From positions 1 to 33,190 of the forward strand of contig NW_026516483.1 of assembly GCF_025602895.1 (NCBI RefSeq): 33,190 nt of DNA, given 5' to 3'. This DNA is from Polychytrium aggregatum (taxonomy: Eukaryota; Chytridiomycota; Chytridiomycetes; Polychytriales). Both the position numbers and the translations under genes were made by a program. The first letter of the stretch is position 1. Every line of letters begins with the position of its first letter. The notes under the pieces are model-generated. The model was given only the letters and a program-made list of their open reading frames with translations. It made no database searches and was not told where the DNA came from. This document shows, in pieces, positions 20,801 through 33,190 of the stretch.

Positions 20801-22957
20801 TTACAACGAGGGAAGATACCGTTCCTGGCCAAGCGGCACAATGCTGTCCACGGGAATACGGCCCGAGAGTCCCGTGGTCTGGTTGAAAGCCTGTGTGCAG
20901 AGGATGAGAATCAACGAGTGAGAATCTTGGACGAGCGCAGGTGGGGCAGCGAGAGCAAATGCGTTCGGGCAGGGACTCGCCACAATAGCAGACCTGCGCA
21001 AATCCTTCCTGGAACTCATTCTGAAGAATGACAACATCGCCGGGCTTCAGCGGTAGGTCCGAGGGGCTGTTGCGCCCGACAGGGACGACAGCAACGCATC
21101 GCGAACCAGCACCAAGCGAGCCGGAATAGTCCAAAGTTCGGTGTTTGGAGGCACCCGGGGTCGGGTCGGAGTCGGAGTTTGGCACATGGACCGGGTCCTG
21201 TTCGTCTCGCCGGAAGCTCGCGATCTGGAACTTTTGGTCCACATAGACGGGCCCGCTGGGCTGGCCCTTGACCAAGGATCCATAGTTGGGTGGCTGGTCC
21301 GACTCGGGCGAGAGCTGAGCCGAGAACCGATAGGCAGTAGGATCGGTCGGGCTATACGACGAGTTCTGGGAGTTGCGGTTCATGCCAGGATCGGGGAGAG
21401 CGTGGTAGCTAGAATAGGCGTGGTTGGGATAATAGGGCTGGGCAGGTGGGTATGAGGCGGCAGGGGAATAGGCCGGGTTGGTCGAGTAGCCAGAGTCTGG
21501 GGGATAATGCTGGGAATAGCGAGGATTTTGAGGAAGGCCTGGACTGTTGGGATAGGATGCCGCTGGAGGATACTGAGGTCCAGGTGCGTACCGAATGCCA
21601 GACGAATAGGGAGCCTCAGAGAACCGCGAGGCGGGGGCCTGTACCGGAAGCGGCTCTACTGGTGCTGAATACTGAGCATGGGCTTGGAGGGAGACGGGGC
21701 CATCACGGGTGTCCAAAGACTGGTCGGGTGGGGAGGGTGCAGCTGGGCTCGGGAGTGCAGCGGCAGCACGCTCGGCCTGGGGCTGGGTCTTTTTCGATCG
21801 TGCCCGAGTCCAGGCGAAGAGCCCGATGGCGAGGACGGCAACAGCTGACGGCACAGCACCCAAGAAAACAGTCAGTCGTGAACCAACATGCTGCCATATG
21901 AAGATTGGCGGATCATGACAAGGGAGGGCAGAATGTGGACGGACGCGAACGCCTCGCGGATTTGTTTGCTGCCACCTCGGACTGCGACGAACTCACCAAC
22001 GACACCACCGACAATCCCACCAATGAGGGCTCCGTTGCTAGCGGGCCCAGGGGTGGGACTGGGATCTGGAGACGAGGTCCGAGAGGGCTTGGACGATTGG
22101 GTCGTCGTTCGGGTGGGCAAGCTGGATTTGAGAGCCAGCGACGGATCGCTCAGCAAGCTGCCTCGGAGATAGATGCTGAAATACGTCCCTGAATCCTTGG
22201 AGTCGAGCGAGCATGCGCTGCTGATCGAGAGAGAGCTCGCCATCTGACACGCGCTGCATGCCGAGTCCGAGCATGCATAGAACTCGAGGCGGTTGAGGGC
22301 CGTGTTCTTCAGGGTGATTGAGTAGAGCCCAGTCTTTATCTGGGTGCAGGTTGGGTAGACAGAGGTGCGGTTGACATCGACGACGGTGCTACAGCTTGCG
22401 TCGTTGAGGCTGAAGGTAGTGTAGGCAAAATATTTTGTCTTGAAACTGGAATCCCAGAGGCTGCGGAAGCGACGAGCCCGGGCCGAGTAGGTGCAAAGCC
22501 AGAGTCAGCGGTCGCAAGCAAAGCGTTGTGGGGAGGGAGACCGAGCGAGGACAGCGACGGATCCACCGACGGGTGGCCACGCAACTCACGCCGTTGTGGT
22601 GAAGTCGAGCGAGCTGAATGCTCCGCTGAGGAAGTTGGTCGAGCACGGGTTTGGATTCGTGGTCGAGTACTGGCCAACCACCCGACAGCTCTTCTTGCAG
22701 GTGGGGTCCTGACCGCAGTCGTTTGCAAAGATGGAGCTGTTGGCGGGAACGACGGAGATGTACTGGCAGCTGCTGGGGACGCTGCCTGTCGCCGGAGAGC
22801 AGGTGCATCGATTGGAAGCAATCAAAAAGTCGCCCAGGTTGTTGATAACGTTGACGGCAGAACTTGCGCTCGGTGCACACTGGGGCGGAGTGCGGTTGCT
22901 TTGGTAGTGGGACACCCACTGGATGCTCGATGGGTTGATGGGGATTGCGGCGGCCAT
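20801..22957 (-). CDS. single-pass membrane protein with Cys-rich ectodomain and C-terminal SH3 domain
   Basis: Four exons (22590-22957, 21997-22445, 20994-21844, 20801-20890) give 585 aa. Residues 1-250 form a Cys-rich, N-glycosylation-rich ectodomain (CTCSPATGSVPSSCQY, DPTCKKSC, YACSDSACSACQ), then a Ser/Thr/Pro stalk. One TM helix follows (ALIGGIVGGVVAVAVLAIGL), then RARSKK. The cytoplasmic part is very rich in Tyr, Pro and Ser. The end is an SH3 domain: CVAVVPVGRN, LPLKPGDVVIL, EGFAQ|AFNQTTG, GRIPVDSIV. The last intron has the weak donor GTCTGC, but the junction rebuilds the SH3 fold. The layout recalls yeast Fus1 (one TM plus SH3), so a surface sensor that recruits proline-rich partners is likely. 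No signal peptide is seen after the ATG at 22957. A signal-like stretch (LLASSAFLLTSFRLLAVLG) lies upstream in another frame, so the true N-terminus is uncertain. Confidence 0.75.
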
Positions 22958-23714
22958 TGCGGCGGGTTGCTTGGGAGGCAGAGCCAAGCACGGCCAGTAA
23001 ACGGAATGAGGTCAGCAGGAAGGCAGACGAGGCGAGCAGGCGATGAAGGAAGGAGGGAGGAAGCGAGGGAGAAGACGCAGACAAAGCCAAAAACGAAAGG
23101 GGCAGGCCACCAGAGGAGCGACAAAACGCAAAGGAGCACAAGTGTGGCTGCCAAGGATGCAAGCGGCACAACCCAAACTCTCGCACACAGCCGACGAGAC
23201 GACCACCAGGACGGCTGGTCGAGCGAAGGCAGCAACGGCCACTGGGTGCTCGCTGGCTTGCCGGCAGCTGGGAACCGTCCAGACTCGGCACCGGTTGCGA
23301 CCAGAACCACCGCTCCGGAGCCAATGCTGTTCCAGACCCGGCAACGGGCACGACGCACAGCGACGGTCTTGGCATGGGTGCATGCCCACGTTGCCACGGT
23401 ATTTGGACTGTACATCGCCAGCCATGACTCACGGATCCGAGGCCGTGGGCCATGGTTCATGATTCATGATTCATGGGTCGTCCACATATCGAAGGCAATG
23501 CCGTCATGGTACCCGGGAACATCCCGCGGGCGGTGGCGCCGAGGAATCGTTTTCCGCTGGCCCTGCGCCAACGCACGGGGATGGCTTCGTCCATTTTTTC
23601 CGGTCGCGCTCCTGCCTCGTCCTGCCTCGTCCTGCCTCGTCCTGCTCCACATCTCCCTCGCCCCGTCGTCCAGTCGCCCCGCCGTCCAGTCGCTCCGTCT
23701 CCATCACGCATACA
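22958..23714. other. divergent promoter region: SH3 protein (-) / glutaredoxin (+)
   Basis: 757 bp between two starts. It contains a hydrophobic signal-like coding stretch on the minus strand around 22990-23050 that may be a missed first exon of the SH3 protein. It also has a short ATGATTCATGATTCATG repeat (about 23459-23475) and the 10-bp repeats listed separately. Confidence 0.5.
23611..23645. repeat. 10-bp direct repeat (CCTGCCTCGT) x3 upstream of glutaredoxin
   Basis: Three perfect head-to-tail copies and a half copy, about 70-105 bp upstream of the glutaredoxin ATG, in a pyrimidine-rich leader. Probably 5' UTR or core promoter. Confidence 0.85.
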
Positions 23715-24255
23715 ATGAGCGCCGCAAAGACCCTCCAGAAGCTCCTCAGCGAGAACACCATCGTGGTAGGGCAGAGCGACCCAGCAGCATCGAGGAACAT
23801 TTGCTATCCTGGCTGTCCAGGCTCAACTGACGGATTTCCTCCCGCCTCGCCGCTGGTCCAACTCAGGTCATCTCCAAGAGCTGGTGCCCCTACTGCAGAG
23901 CCGCCAAGCAGCGCCTGCAGCAACTCAACCTCAACTTCCTTGCCGTCGAGATCGACAGCGACCCCGAGGGTCTCCAGGCCTACATCCGCCAAACCTACAA
24001 CCACTCGACCGTCCCCGCCATCTTTATCCACGCCAAGCTGCTTGGTAAGCGCCGATGCTCTGGTTTGCTCTCGGCCTCGGATCTTTTGAGGCCGTTGATA
24101 CTATCCGATCAACTCTGGTACCGTTTGGCAGTCAAAGTCCCCGTTCTGTACATCTCACCCCGCCGCCCTGGTTATTGCTCGGTATCATCCCAGGCGGCAA
24201 CAGCGACCTCCAGGCCCACCCCAACATTGTCGGCCTCGTCAACCAGACTGATTAG
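23715..24255 (+). CDS. GRX: dithiol glutaredoxin (CPYC class)
   Basis: Three exons (23715-23765, 23867-24044, 24194-24255) give 96 aa, the usual size of a class I glutaredoxin. The active site is SWCPYC (Cys24, Cys27). The cis-proline loop is STVPAIF (Pro67) and the glutathione-binding GGNSDL motif starts at 77. It reduces protein disulfides and glutathione-mixed disulfides, using glutathione as the electron donor. There is no targeting sequence, so it should be cytosolic. Helix 1 (MSAAKTLQKLLSENTIVV) is normal. The last exon lacks the long C-terminal helix extension but ends close to the usual place. A canonical AATAAA lies 40 bp after the stop (24296). Confidence 0.93.
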
Positions 24256-24295
24256 CCGCACCCTAGAGCTATCGGCATCAGCTCTATAGCACCGA

Positions 24296-24301
24296 AATAA
24301 A
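24296..24301 (+). terminator. poly(A) signal AATAAA of the glutaredoxin gene
   Basis: A perfect AATAAA followed by an AT-rich stretch, 40 bp downstream of the TAG. It lies before the convergent hexose transporter gene, whose stop is at 24463. Confidence 0.6.
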
Positions 24302-24462
24302 AATATGCCTGGGCTGTATTGTCAATCGTCTCGAGCAACGCTGTTCGCATCCCACTCCACGTTCTGTCCAGTGCCAGATCCGTCCGAGATCAGAGAGCCA
24401 AGGATCCAGTTTGCCACCCAGTGTGCCATCCAGTTTGCCTGCCATCACCTGCTTTGCCCAGC

Positions 24463-27342
24463 TTACAAATCGTCGAGGGAATCGGCCACCTCCTCAGGGG
24501 TCTTCCCCTTGGTTTCCGGCATGAGTAGCTGGGTGAAGATGGCAAAGGCAAGGAGGGCCATCGAGAAGAACAGGAACACGTAGTAGCCGGCTGTGTTGCG
24601 GCCAGGGCCCGACAGCGAGACAAGTTAGCATCGAATCGGTGAAAAGTCCGAGCGGCAGCAAGGGGCTTTTGCAAACCCAAGTCTTTCGTACCAATGGCAA
24701 TCGCGGCAGGCAAAAAGAAGGCCAGGATGAGGTTCGAGGTCCAGTTGAGGGCGGTGCAGATCGACGATGCGGAGCCGATCGCGGCTTGGGGCAGGAGCTC
24801 AGGGACAATCAACCTGCCATCGACGCAATACCACAGGTGGTGATCAAGCAAGCAGTCAAGCCGCATGTCAGTCAAGATGGACGGAGCAGCCACGGCTCAG
24901 CCACGAACAAATGCGCTGGACTCGTCGAAGCGACCTTTCGAGGCAGCAGCAATAGCAGCAGTAGCAGTAGCAGTAGCGACGCCCGCCCATTTCAGTTGCT
25001 CACTCACCAGGGAATCGCACCCAGGCCCATCGAAAAGCCGCCGACAAAGCACATCAAGAAGACGGCCATGAGCAGCGGCGAAAGATCAAACTGGAAGGCG
25101 ATCACGATGCCAAAGGCAAACAGCGACATGGACAGAAGAGACAGAAGCAGCATGTACTTCCTGCCCATGCGGTCGATGACCATGGTCGAAGCCAGCGTTC
25201 CCACCAGATTGATGACGCTGACAAAAGTGGTGAGGCGAATCGCTGTCTCGGGGTCGAAGCTTTGCTGGAAGATGGTCGTCGAGTAGTATATGGCTGCGTT
25301 GATGCCGCTGAATTGCTGGGCCACTTGCAGGCCAAAGGCCACGGCCAGCGGGCGGACCAAAGAGGGCGTCTGGAAGAGCTCGACAGTCGACAGGGGAACG
25401 ATCGACTCTTGCGAGATCAAGGGAGAGTGTGGCTCGAGCGAGCCGCTGGAGCCAACGTCGAACTCATCGTCGAGTTGGTTGAAGACGGCGAGCAGCTCCG
25501 TGAGCTCATCGTCGACGTCGACGCAACCGCGGAGTGTTTGAAGGGCTTTCCTGGCTCCGATTCGGTCGCCCTGGGACACAAGCCATCTTGAAGCGACCGC
25601 ATGCGAAGGAGGGTCGGTACATCAGTCGCAATTTGTCTTTGCCAAGCTCACTTGGCTCCCCGACACGTTGCCACAAGGCTTTCCGGTCTTACCTGGGGCT
25701 CTCGACGCAGTATCTCAGCAACCAGAGCTGAATGATGCACGGGACTGCACATCAAGCGGGGTGACGTCGCAGGGTTGGGACAGAAGCAAGTGCCCGCCGG
25801 AGCGGTAAGAGGTCAGCGCAGCCGTGCGAGAGAGCGGGGATAAAACATTGTTAGCAATGATCGCCCTCGCATTAATATCAAGGGCCGCGACAGGCAGTAC
25901 ATACCCGCCGTGAACATGAACAGTATTCTCCAGGTTGCCGGACGGGAAAGTGAGTAGCCCATGATCTGGGAGACCAAGACACCGAGAACGATCGACAGCT
26001 GGTTCACGCCGCCAAAGAGTCCTCGCCGAGCAGCCGGACTGATTTCGGAAATGTAGAGCGGCAGCACCACCGTTCCTGAGTTCCGTAGTTCGGGCGAGAG
26101 AGACCAAGGGAGAAGGGCCAGGGCGTGGGAACCGATTCAGTATTGCAACGAACAGGTTCCAGTCTGCGGCCAGACGACTCCCCCTCTCCCTCTCGAACGA
26201 GAGCATGAAGCCAAGGCCGTATCCAAGAGACATCACAGCCAGTCGACCTGGAGCACCGTCGCTTTCCCTCCGCCGAGCCTCACCTGTGCCGGCACCGATG
26301 CCGATGAACAAGCGGCCGAGACATAGGACCGCAAAACTGGTGCCGAACGACAAGAGCGCTGCACCCAGCAGGAAATGGATGTTGGTGTAGAGTAGCGAGC
26401 TACGCCGTCCCAGCATCGAGGCTAGATGACCACCCGAGAGGCCGCCAAAGACGCCGCCTGTGGATCAAACCAAGCAACGACGGAAGGGGGGGGAGGAGGG
26501 ATCCGATCAGTATCAACACCAAAAGTGCTTGTGTTGAGGCTCACAGATCTCGGATTCTGCAGCCGGTCACGGATCAGTGGCGGATGCATGCATTTCATGT
26601 GCGGGCTTGCCCTACCCAGCAGAAAGATCGACACAAAGGCACCCCACTGCGACCCCCCATCGTCCAGTGCAGTCCAGTGCAGTCCAGTCCGAAAGTTGGC
26701 AGTGGAAGGAGAAGAAGAAGAAAAGAGTCCCAGAGTGGTTTGGTGGCGACCGACAGCCAAGGCGAGAGAGCATCCAAAATCAGTATCGCACCCTCCGGAA
26801 GTGCATGCCAACGATCAGCGGGCCAGAAGTGGGAGGGCAGAGATTGGGAGGTTGCATGGTAGTGATGGGCGCTGCTTGCTCGTACCTGCCAGTCACTCAT
26901 GGGCACGCAGTCTCGAGGCCAGCGCTCATCCACGATGCTGCAGTTGGTCTGGGAAGCCCCAGAGCCCAAAGAGCATCGCGACGATGAAGGACGGAAGGCC
27001 AGAGGTGACGGGCGATATGAGAAATGGAGCAATGTCAGCAGAAGAGCCTGCCGTCGACATGCCCAAGGGAGAGAAGGAAGAGGAAGATGGGGAGGGGAAC
27101 GTAGTTGATCAAAGCAGCAGCATGCGAGAAGATGCAGAGAAATGCGGGGAGCGACGCTGGAGGAGGCGGATAGAATGCAAGACGACATGCAGAAATGATG
27201 CAGAAATGATGCAGTGAGCGTATCTGACCATGGCCTCTCGTGGTTGGTTGATGACGCCGCTATGGTAGCCGAACTGCAAGGCCGAGATCGAAGCCACCGC
27301 GACGCAGGTGATGAGATAGAAGGACGTTGGAGGCGAGGACAT
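24463..27342 (-). CDS. hexose transporter, MFS sugar porter (GLUT/HXT family)
   Basis: Nine exons (27229-27342, 26886-26948, 26616-26646, 26284-26457, 25905-26075, 25693-25744, 25008-25586, 24692-24813, 24463-24590) give 477 aa. All phases agree. Sugar-porter signatures in order: FGYHSGVINQP in TM1, GHLASMLGRR in loop 2-3, GRLFIGIGAGTG, ESPRWL after TM6, QQFSGINAAIYYST in TM7, DRMGRK in loop 8-9, and PETKGKTPEEV at the end. The 12-TM plan is complete. QLSGIN/QFSGIN-type TM7 points to glucose or another hexose, by facilitated diffusion or proton symport at the plasma membrane. Exon 3 is only 31 nt. The loop between TM6 and TM7 is acidic. A 14-bp repeat array sits about 60-130 bp upstream of the ATG. 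Confidence 0.92.
24935..24978. repeat. AGC/AGT trinucleotide tract in a hexose transporter intron
   Basis: About 14 near-perfect AGC/AGT/AAT triplets in the intron 24814-25007, outside coding sequence. Confidence 0.75.
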
Positions 27343-28340
27343 GGTGACGGTGGGCCTGCTGCACGAGAGGTGGGACGGGAAGAAAACGGAGGCGGAATAT
27401 GAGTATCAGTCCGAAGTATCAGTCCCGAAGGATCAGTCCCGAAGGATCAGTCCCGAAGGATCAGTCGGAACGGAGACCTGGCCACCAGTTCTACTGGCCA
27501 CGACCAGCCTGGTTCAGCATCCCGATCACCCAACCGGAGAAAGAGGGCTCATGGAGCGGATGCAGCAGCTTGCGGGCTAGCGCTATGGCAGCATGAACAG
27601 GGCCATGACGATAAGTGCAGGTACCTGAGCAGCGAAAGGGATATGGTTGGCAAATGCAGTGATCAGCGGCTGGCCGGTGAGTTTCTGGGAAAGGTTTAGA
27701 GAGCCGGACGTCGTGGAGAAAGTGGCGAGAGGCAAATCCACTCCAGAGCCAAGATGCAATGAACAAGACGGGGGGTCAGAATGTCCAGCCGGGCTTGCTG
27801 GGTCGATAGGAAAGCAGCAAGTTGACAAACACGACCGGGGGAAGAACGAAACAGACCAGGGCCCCAACGAGACATGGCGAGCGCCGGCAGTTGGGCAAAG
27901 CCAGGCAGCCGAGGCGGGCAGAGTGGAGACCGAGCCCGCCGGCGCAACGACGCAGCGGAATGGGGGCCGGGTCAGCAGGATAGGGCACCCTCGGCGGTCG
28001 CAGATGGAGGAATATCGGAGACCGACGAAGCAGAAACTGAACATGCTGTATTGGGAGGTATGCGAGCAAGACGACATCCGGTCTGCGCCCAGCCGCCTGA
28101 GCAGGGCCAGAAGGTTGGTGCATCAGATTCTCTGGATGCTCTGGATACTCTGGACTCGTCCCGCCGTCGCATCGGCTGCCCAGTCCATAAGCGCTCTGAC
28201 TTGCCAGCGACCGCATTTGCGAGAAATCTTGGCGCTCGTCGGCCCGCCATCGGCGACAGAGCACCTTCCGAGGAGCAACATCCAGCCAAGATGTGTGGGA
28301 GGGGGGCAATGTCCGAGATTCGGAGGCGATCTGGAGTCTG
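27343..28340. other. intergenic: hexose transporter promoter and PEX39 3' end
   Basis: One kilobase between two minus-strand genes. Overlapping minus-strand frames give a few hydrophobic stretches (LVGALVCFVLPPVVFV at about 27810-27860; VPALIVMALFMLP ending at 27586), but they are in different frames and no consistent splicing joins them. They are therefore not called as a gene. The array at 27403-27471 is the clearest structure. Confidence 0.45.
27403..27471. repeat. 14-bp tandem array (GGATCAGTCCCGAA) x5 upstream of the hexose transporter
   Basis: Five adjacent copies, three nearly perfect and the outer two diverged, 61-129 bp upstream of the transporter ATG (minus-strand gene). Each unit contains TCCCGAA / TTCGGGA. 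The position fits a promoter or 5' UTR element; replication slippage is the plain alternative. Confidence 0.9.
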
Positions 28341-28890
28341 CTACGACTCCCAGGGCTTCTTGCGAGGCGCCATGGACGACACCGATGCCGGGCTCGGATT
28401 CAGGATGTTTGGGATGGTTCGGATGCCAGGGATGGTTTCACCTCGGGCGACCATCTCGCAGATCTGCTGGAAGGACAGCCGCTCGTCTGCGTTTTCGCTG
28501 GAATCGGTCCCAGCAGGAACTGCTTGCCGAGATTGCTGTTGTTGTTGTTGGTGTTGGTGCTGGTGCTGCAGGTCGCTTGAATGGAGATGATGGTGGAGTT
28601 CGGGATGCGAGGCAGGCAACTCGGCAGAGGTGTCTGGGGTATCTGCCACTGGACGCCCCTCTGTCGGACGGCCGGGCGACTGTGTGTCGTGGGTTGCTGG
28701 ATCCACTGGATGGGCGATGGTACGGTGTAAGGATCCTGCCGATGTGGTTCATCCTGGCTCCATCAACAGCCATATTCAACGGCCAGCTGGCTGCCAGGGT
28801 CGAATGTGATGTTGTGTGATGCGAGGCGGCGTGAAAGTGTTGGGTCAGGCCAGGAGCTCGGGTGCTGAGGGGGTGGGGAAGTGACTTACT
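28341..28890 (-). CDS. PEX39: PEX39-like small peroxin (KPWE-motif protein)
   Basis: The main exon 28341-28705 encodes 121 aa when joined to the base at 28890, where the GTAAGT donor follows. This A plus TG from the exon makes the ATG (MDPATHDTQ). The head is disordered with a His/Gln tract (QHQHQHQQQQQQ). The conserved C-terminal part is LSFQQICEMVARGETIPGIR, then IPN, a Ser-rich spacer and RKKPWES at the stop. The amphipathic helix, the PGI/L motif and the terminal KPWE are those of the C6orf226/YJR012C family. That family was recently named PEX39, which helps PEX7-dependent import of PTS2 proteins into peroxisomes. An alternative is that the upstream exon is coding (LVARIGKLPSAASGL reads into it in frame) and adds an N-terminal extension; no ATG was found for it. 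Small size is normal for the family. Confidence 0.68.
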
Positions 28891-29421
28891 CTGCCAATGT
28901 TGAGAGGAGAGGCCGGATGCAGCAGAGGGCAGCTTGCCGATGCGGGCGACAAGGTTGGGTGAAGGAAAGAGGCTGTTGCGACCAGGGACGGCCGATCAAG
29001 CTGCCTGAAGAAGGGGTGTGCAGCGCATTTGTTCTGGAAGAGCGAGACCCTGGATGACGCGTGATGGATTGGCCAGCACCAGCACCATCAAGACCCACCA
29101 AGATCGCCGAGGGGGACCTCCGGTGCTGCGGCACTCGCTGGCGACAGAGGATCTGGGACGGTTCATCGACATTCTGATAGAGAGGCCTATTCACTGTCCG
29201 CTGGAGCGGGTGTATTCAAGCGTGCTGTATTGGGCCAGCAAGTGGAGCGCCATCGGGTCTCGGTGCACATGTACAGAAAGGCCGTTGGCGAGGGATCGCG
29301 GGCATGGATGGGGCGAGCGGGATAGAAGGGTCAGACATGACGGCCTGCTGGTACGTAGAGACGACATTGTGACGCTGGGGGGGGGGGGGGAGGTGAGGAG
29401 CATGGCGGATGCACCGCACGA
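28891..29421. other. PEX39 5' exon/promoter region and IDH 3' end
   Basis: 530 bp between the IDH stop and the PEX39 donor. It should hold the PEX39 first exon and promoter. A G12 homopolymer at 29379-29390 lies just beyond the IDH stop. A plus-strand frame (29018-29425) and a minus-strand frame (28886-29194) are low-complexity and not supported. Confidence 0.45.
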
Positions 29422-32484
<3,063 letters not shown>

Positions 32485-33190
32485 GTTGGTTTGGAGGGAG
32501 CGGATGGGGGTGTCGAAAGCAGTTGGAGGGATATCCGGAGGAGGCAGAGTGGATGAGCGGATGGAAGGTTAGCGACAGGCAAACGAGGCGAGGCGGATGG
32601 CCCTCCCGATGGCAAGGCCTCTGCGGTCCGGAAAGCCTCGGCGCGTGACAGAGCTGGCGGGGAGAAGGCCGGGAGAGTGCCGGGAAAGCTCAAGAAGAGC
32701 ATGACAGAGGCAGCTCGTGGCGCTCTCGTGGCAGCTCGAAACGCTGGCGAGCGGGACCGAGTGGTGTGGTCTTGGGGGGAGGGCGACTCATGCAGCAGCA
32801 AGCACGAGTCAGCGACGATTGTGTCTCTGTCGGTCTGGCCAAGGAAGCAACGCCTATGGACCCAAGGACGTACACATTCTGGCGGGAGTGTAGATGAAAG
32901 GCCGGCTGGCGGCCAGGAGGGGCGATCGCTTGAGCATGAAGGTCATGGCGGGAGACGGAGGTTGAGGCCGAACGGGTCCGGAGATGGAGCAAGATGGCGG
33001 CGAGGCTGATCTGCGTGTGGATCCAGATCAAAAGGGGCAGCGGACAGGACAGGACATCGGGACGGGCAATCGGAAGGATGCGCTGCTGCGCGGCATGCTG
33101 ATAAGAGCCGCTGCGCACCAGGGCAAGGGCAAGGGCAGGGGCAAGGGAAGGGGCAGGGGCAAGCCCGAGACACGGGGATGCATGTGCCTG
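32485..33190. other. IDH upstream region
   Basis: About 700 bp upstream of the IDH ATG, GC-rich, ending at the window edge. Open frames on both strands are Pro/Arg/Ser-rich and unsupported. It presumably carries the IDH promoter. Confidence 0.45.
33119..33166. repeat. purine-rich hexamer tract (GGGCAA/GGGCAG)n
   Basis: About eight imperfect copies of GGGCAR with a G-run every six bases, close to the right edge. Four or more G3 runs are spaced closely enough to form a G-quadruplex on the plus strand. Confidence 0.8.

Noticed and set aside
27583..28309. Minus-strand hydrophobic stretches that could be a small membrane protein
   Set aside because: The stretches are in different frames and no GT..AG set joins them in phase.

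Overview
The window is eukaryotic nuclear DNA: GC-rich, with compact genes split by short introns (mostly 45-280 nt, GT..AG) and a few cytosine- or purine-rich microsatellites. The best guess is an early-diverging zoosporic (chytrid-type) fungus. The clues are a TBCCD1 gene (centriole/basal-body protein, so a flagellated lineage), a fungal/opisthokont hexose transporter, a NACHT-WD40 receptor, a single-pass SH3 membrane protein, and a Fanzor-like and Tc1/mariner relic. The species cannot be fixed from the sequence alone.

Layout. 1-2650: decayed mobile DNA on the minus strand, made of a frameshifted Fanzor(TnpB-like) N-terminal half and a frameshifted Tc1/mariner (IS630-type) transposase. 2808-3435 (+): small coiled-coil protein, 3 exons. 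3943-5927 (-): U1A/U2B''-type spliceosomal protein, 6 exons. 6343-8563 (-): TBCCD1, 2 exons. 8564-10405: long GC-rich intergenic stretch. 10406-13118 (+): hyaluronan synthase of the animal type, 7 exons. 13739-15247 (-): Sel1-repeat protein. 15423-19850 (-): NLR-type receptor TIR-NACHT-WD40, 5 exons, which may splice into the Sel1 gene. 20801-22957 (-): membrane protein with a Cys-rich ectodomain and a cytoplasmic SH3 domain, 4 exons. 23715-24255 (+): dithiol glutaredoxin, 3 exons. 24463-27342 (-): hexose transporter, 9 exons. 28341-28890 (-): PEX39-like KPWE-motif protein whose ATG appears to be made by splicing. 29422-32484 (-): NADP-isocitrate dehydrogenase, 15 exons, with several single-base indels.

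Exon structures were derived by hand. Each junction was checked for GT..AG, for codon phase, and for continuity with the expected protein family. The genes do not form one pathway. The two most unusual items are the hyaluronan synthase, which keeps every catalytic motif of vertebrate HAS proteins, and the neighbouring TIR-NACHT-WD40(-Sel1) receptor, whose TIR domain keeps the glutamate used by NAD-cleaving TIR enzymes. The PEX39 candidate, the Fanzor/mariner pair, and the frameshifted but otherwise perfect IDH exons are the next most useful to check.
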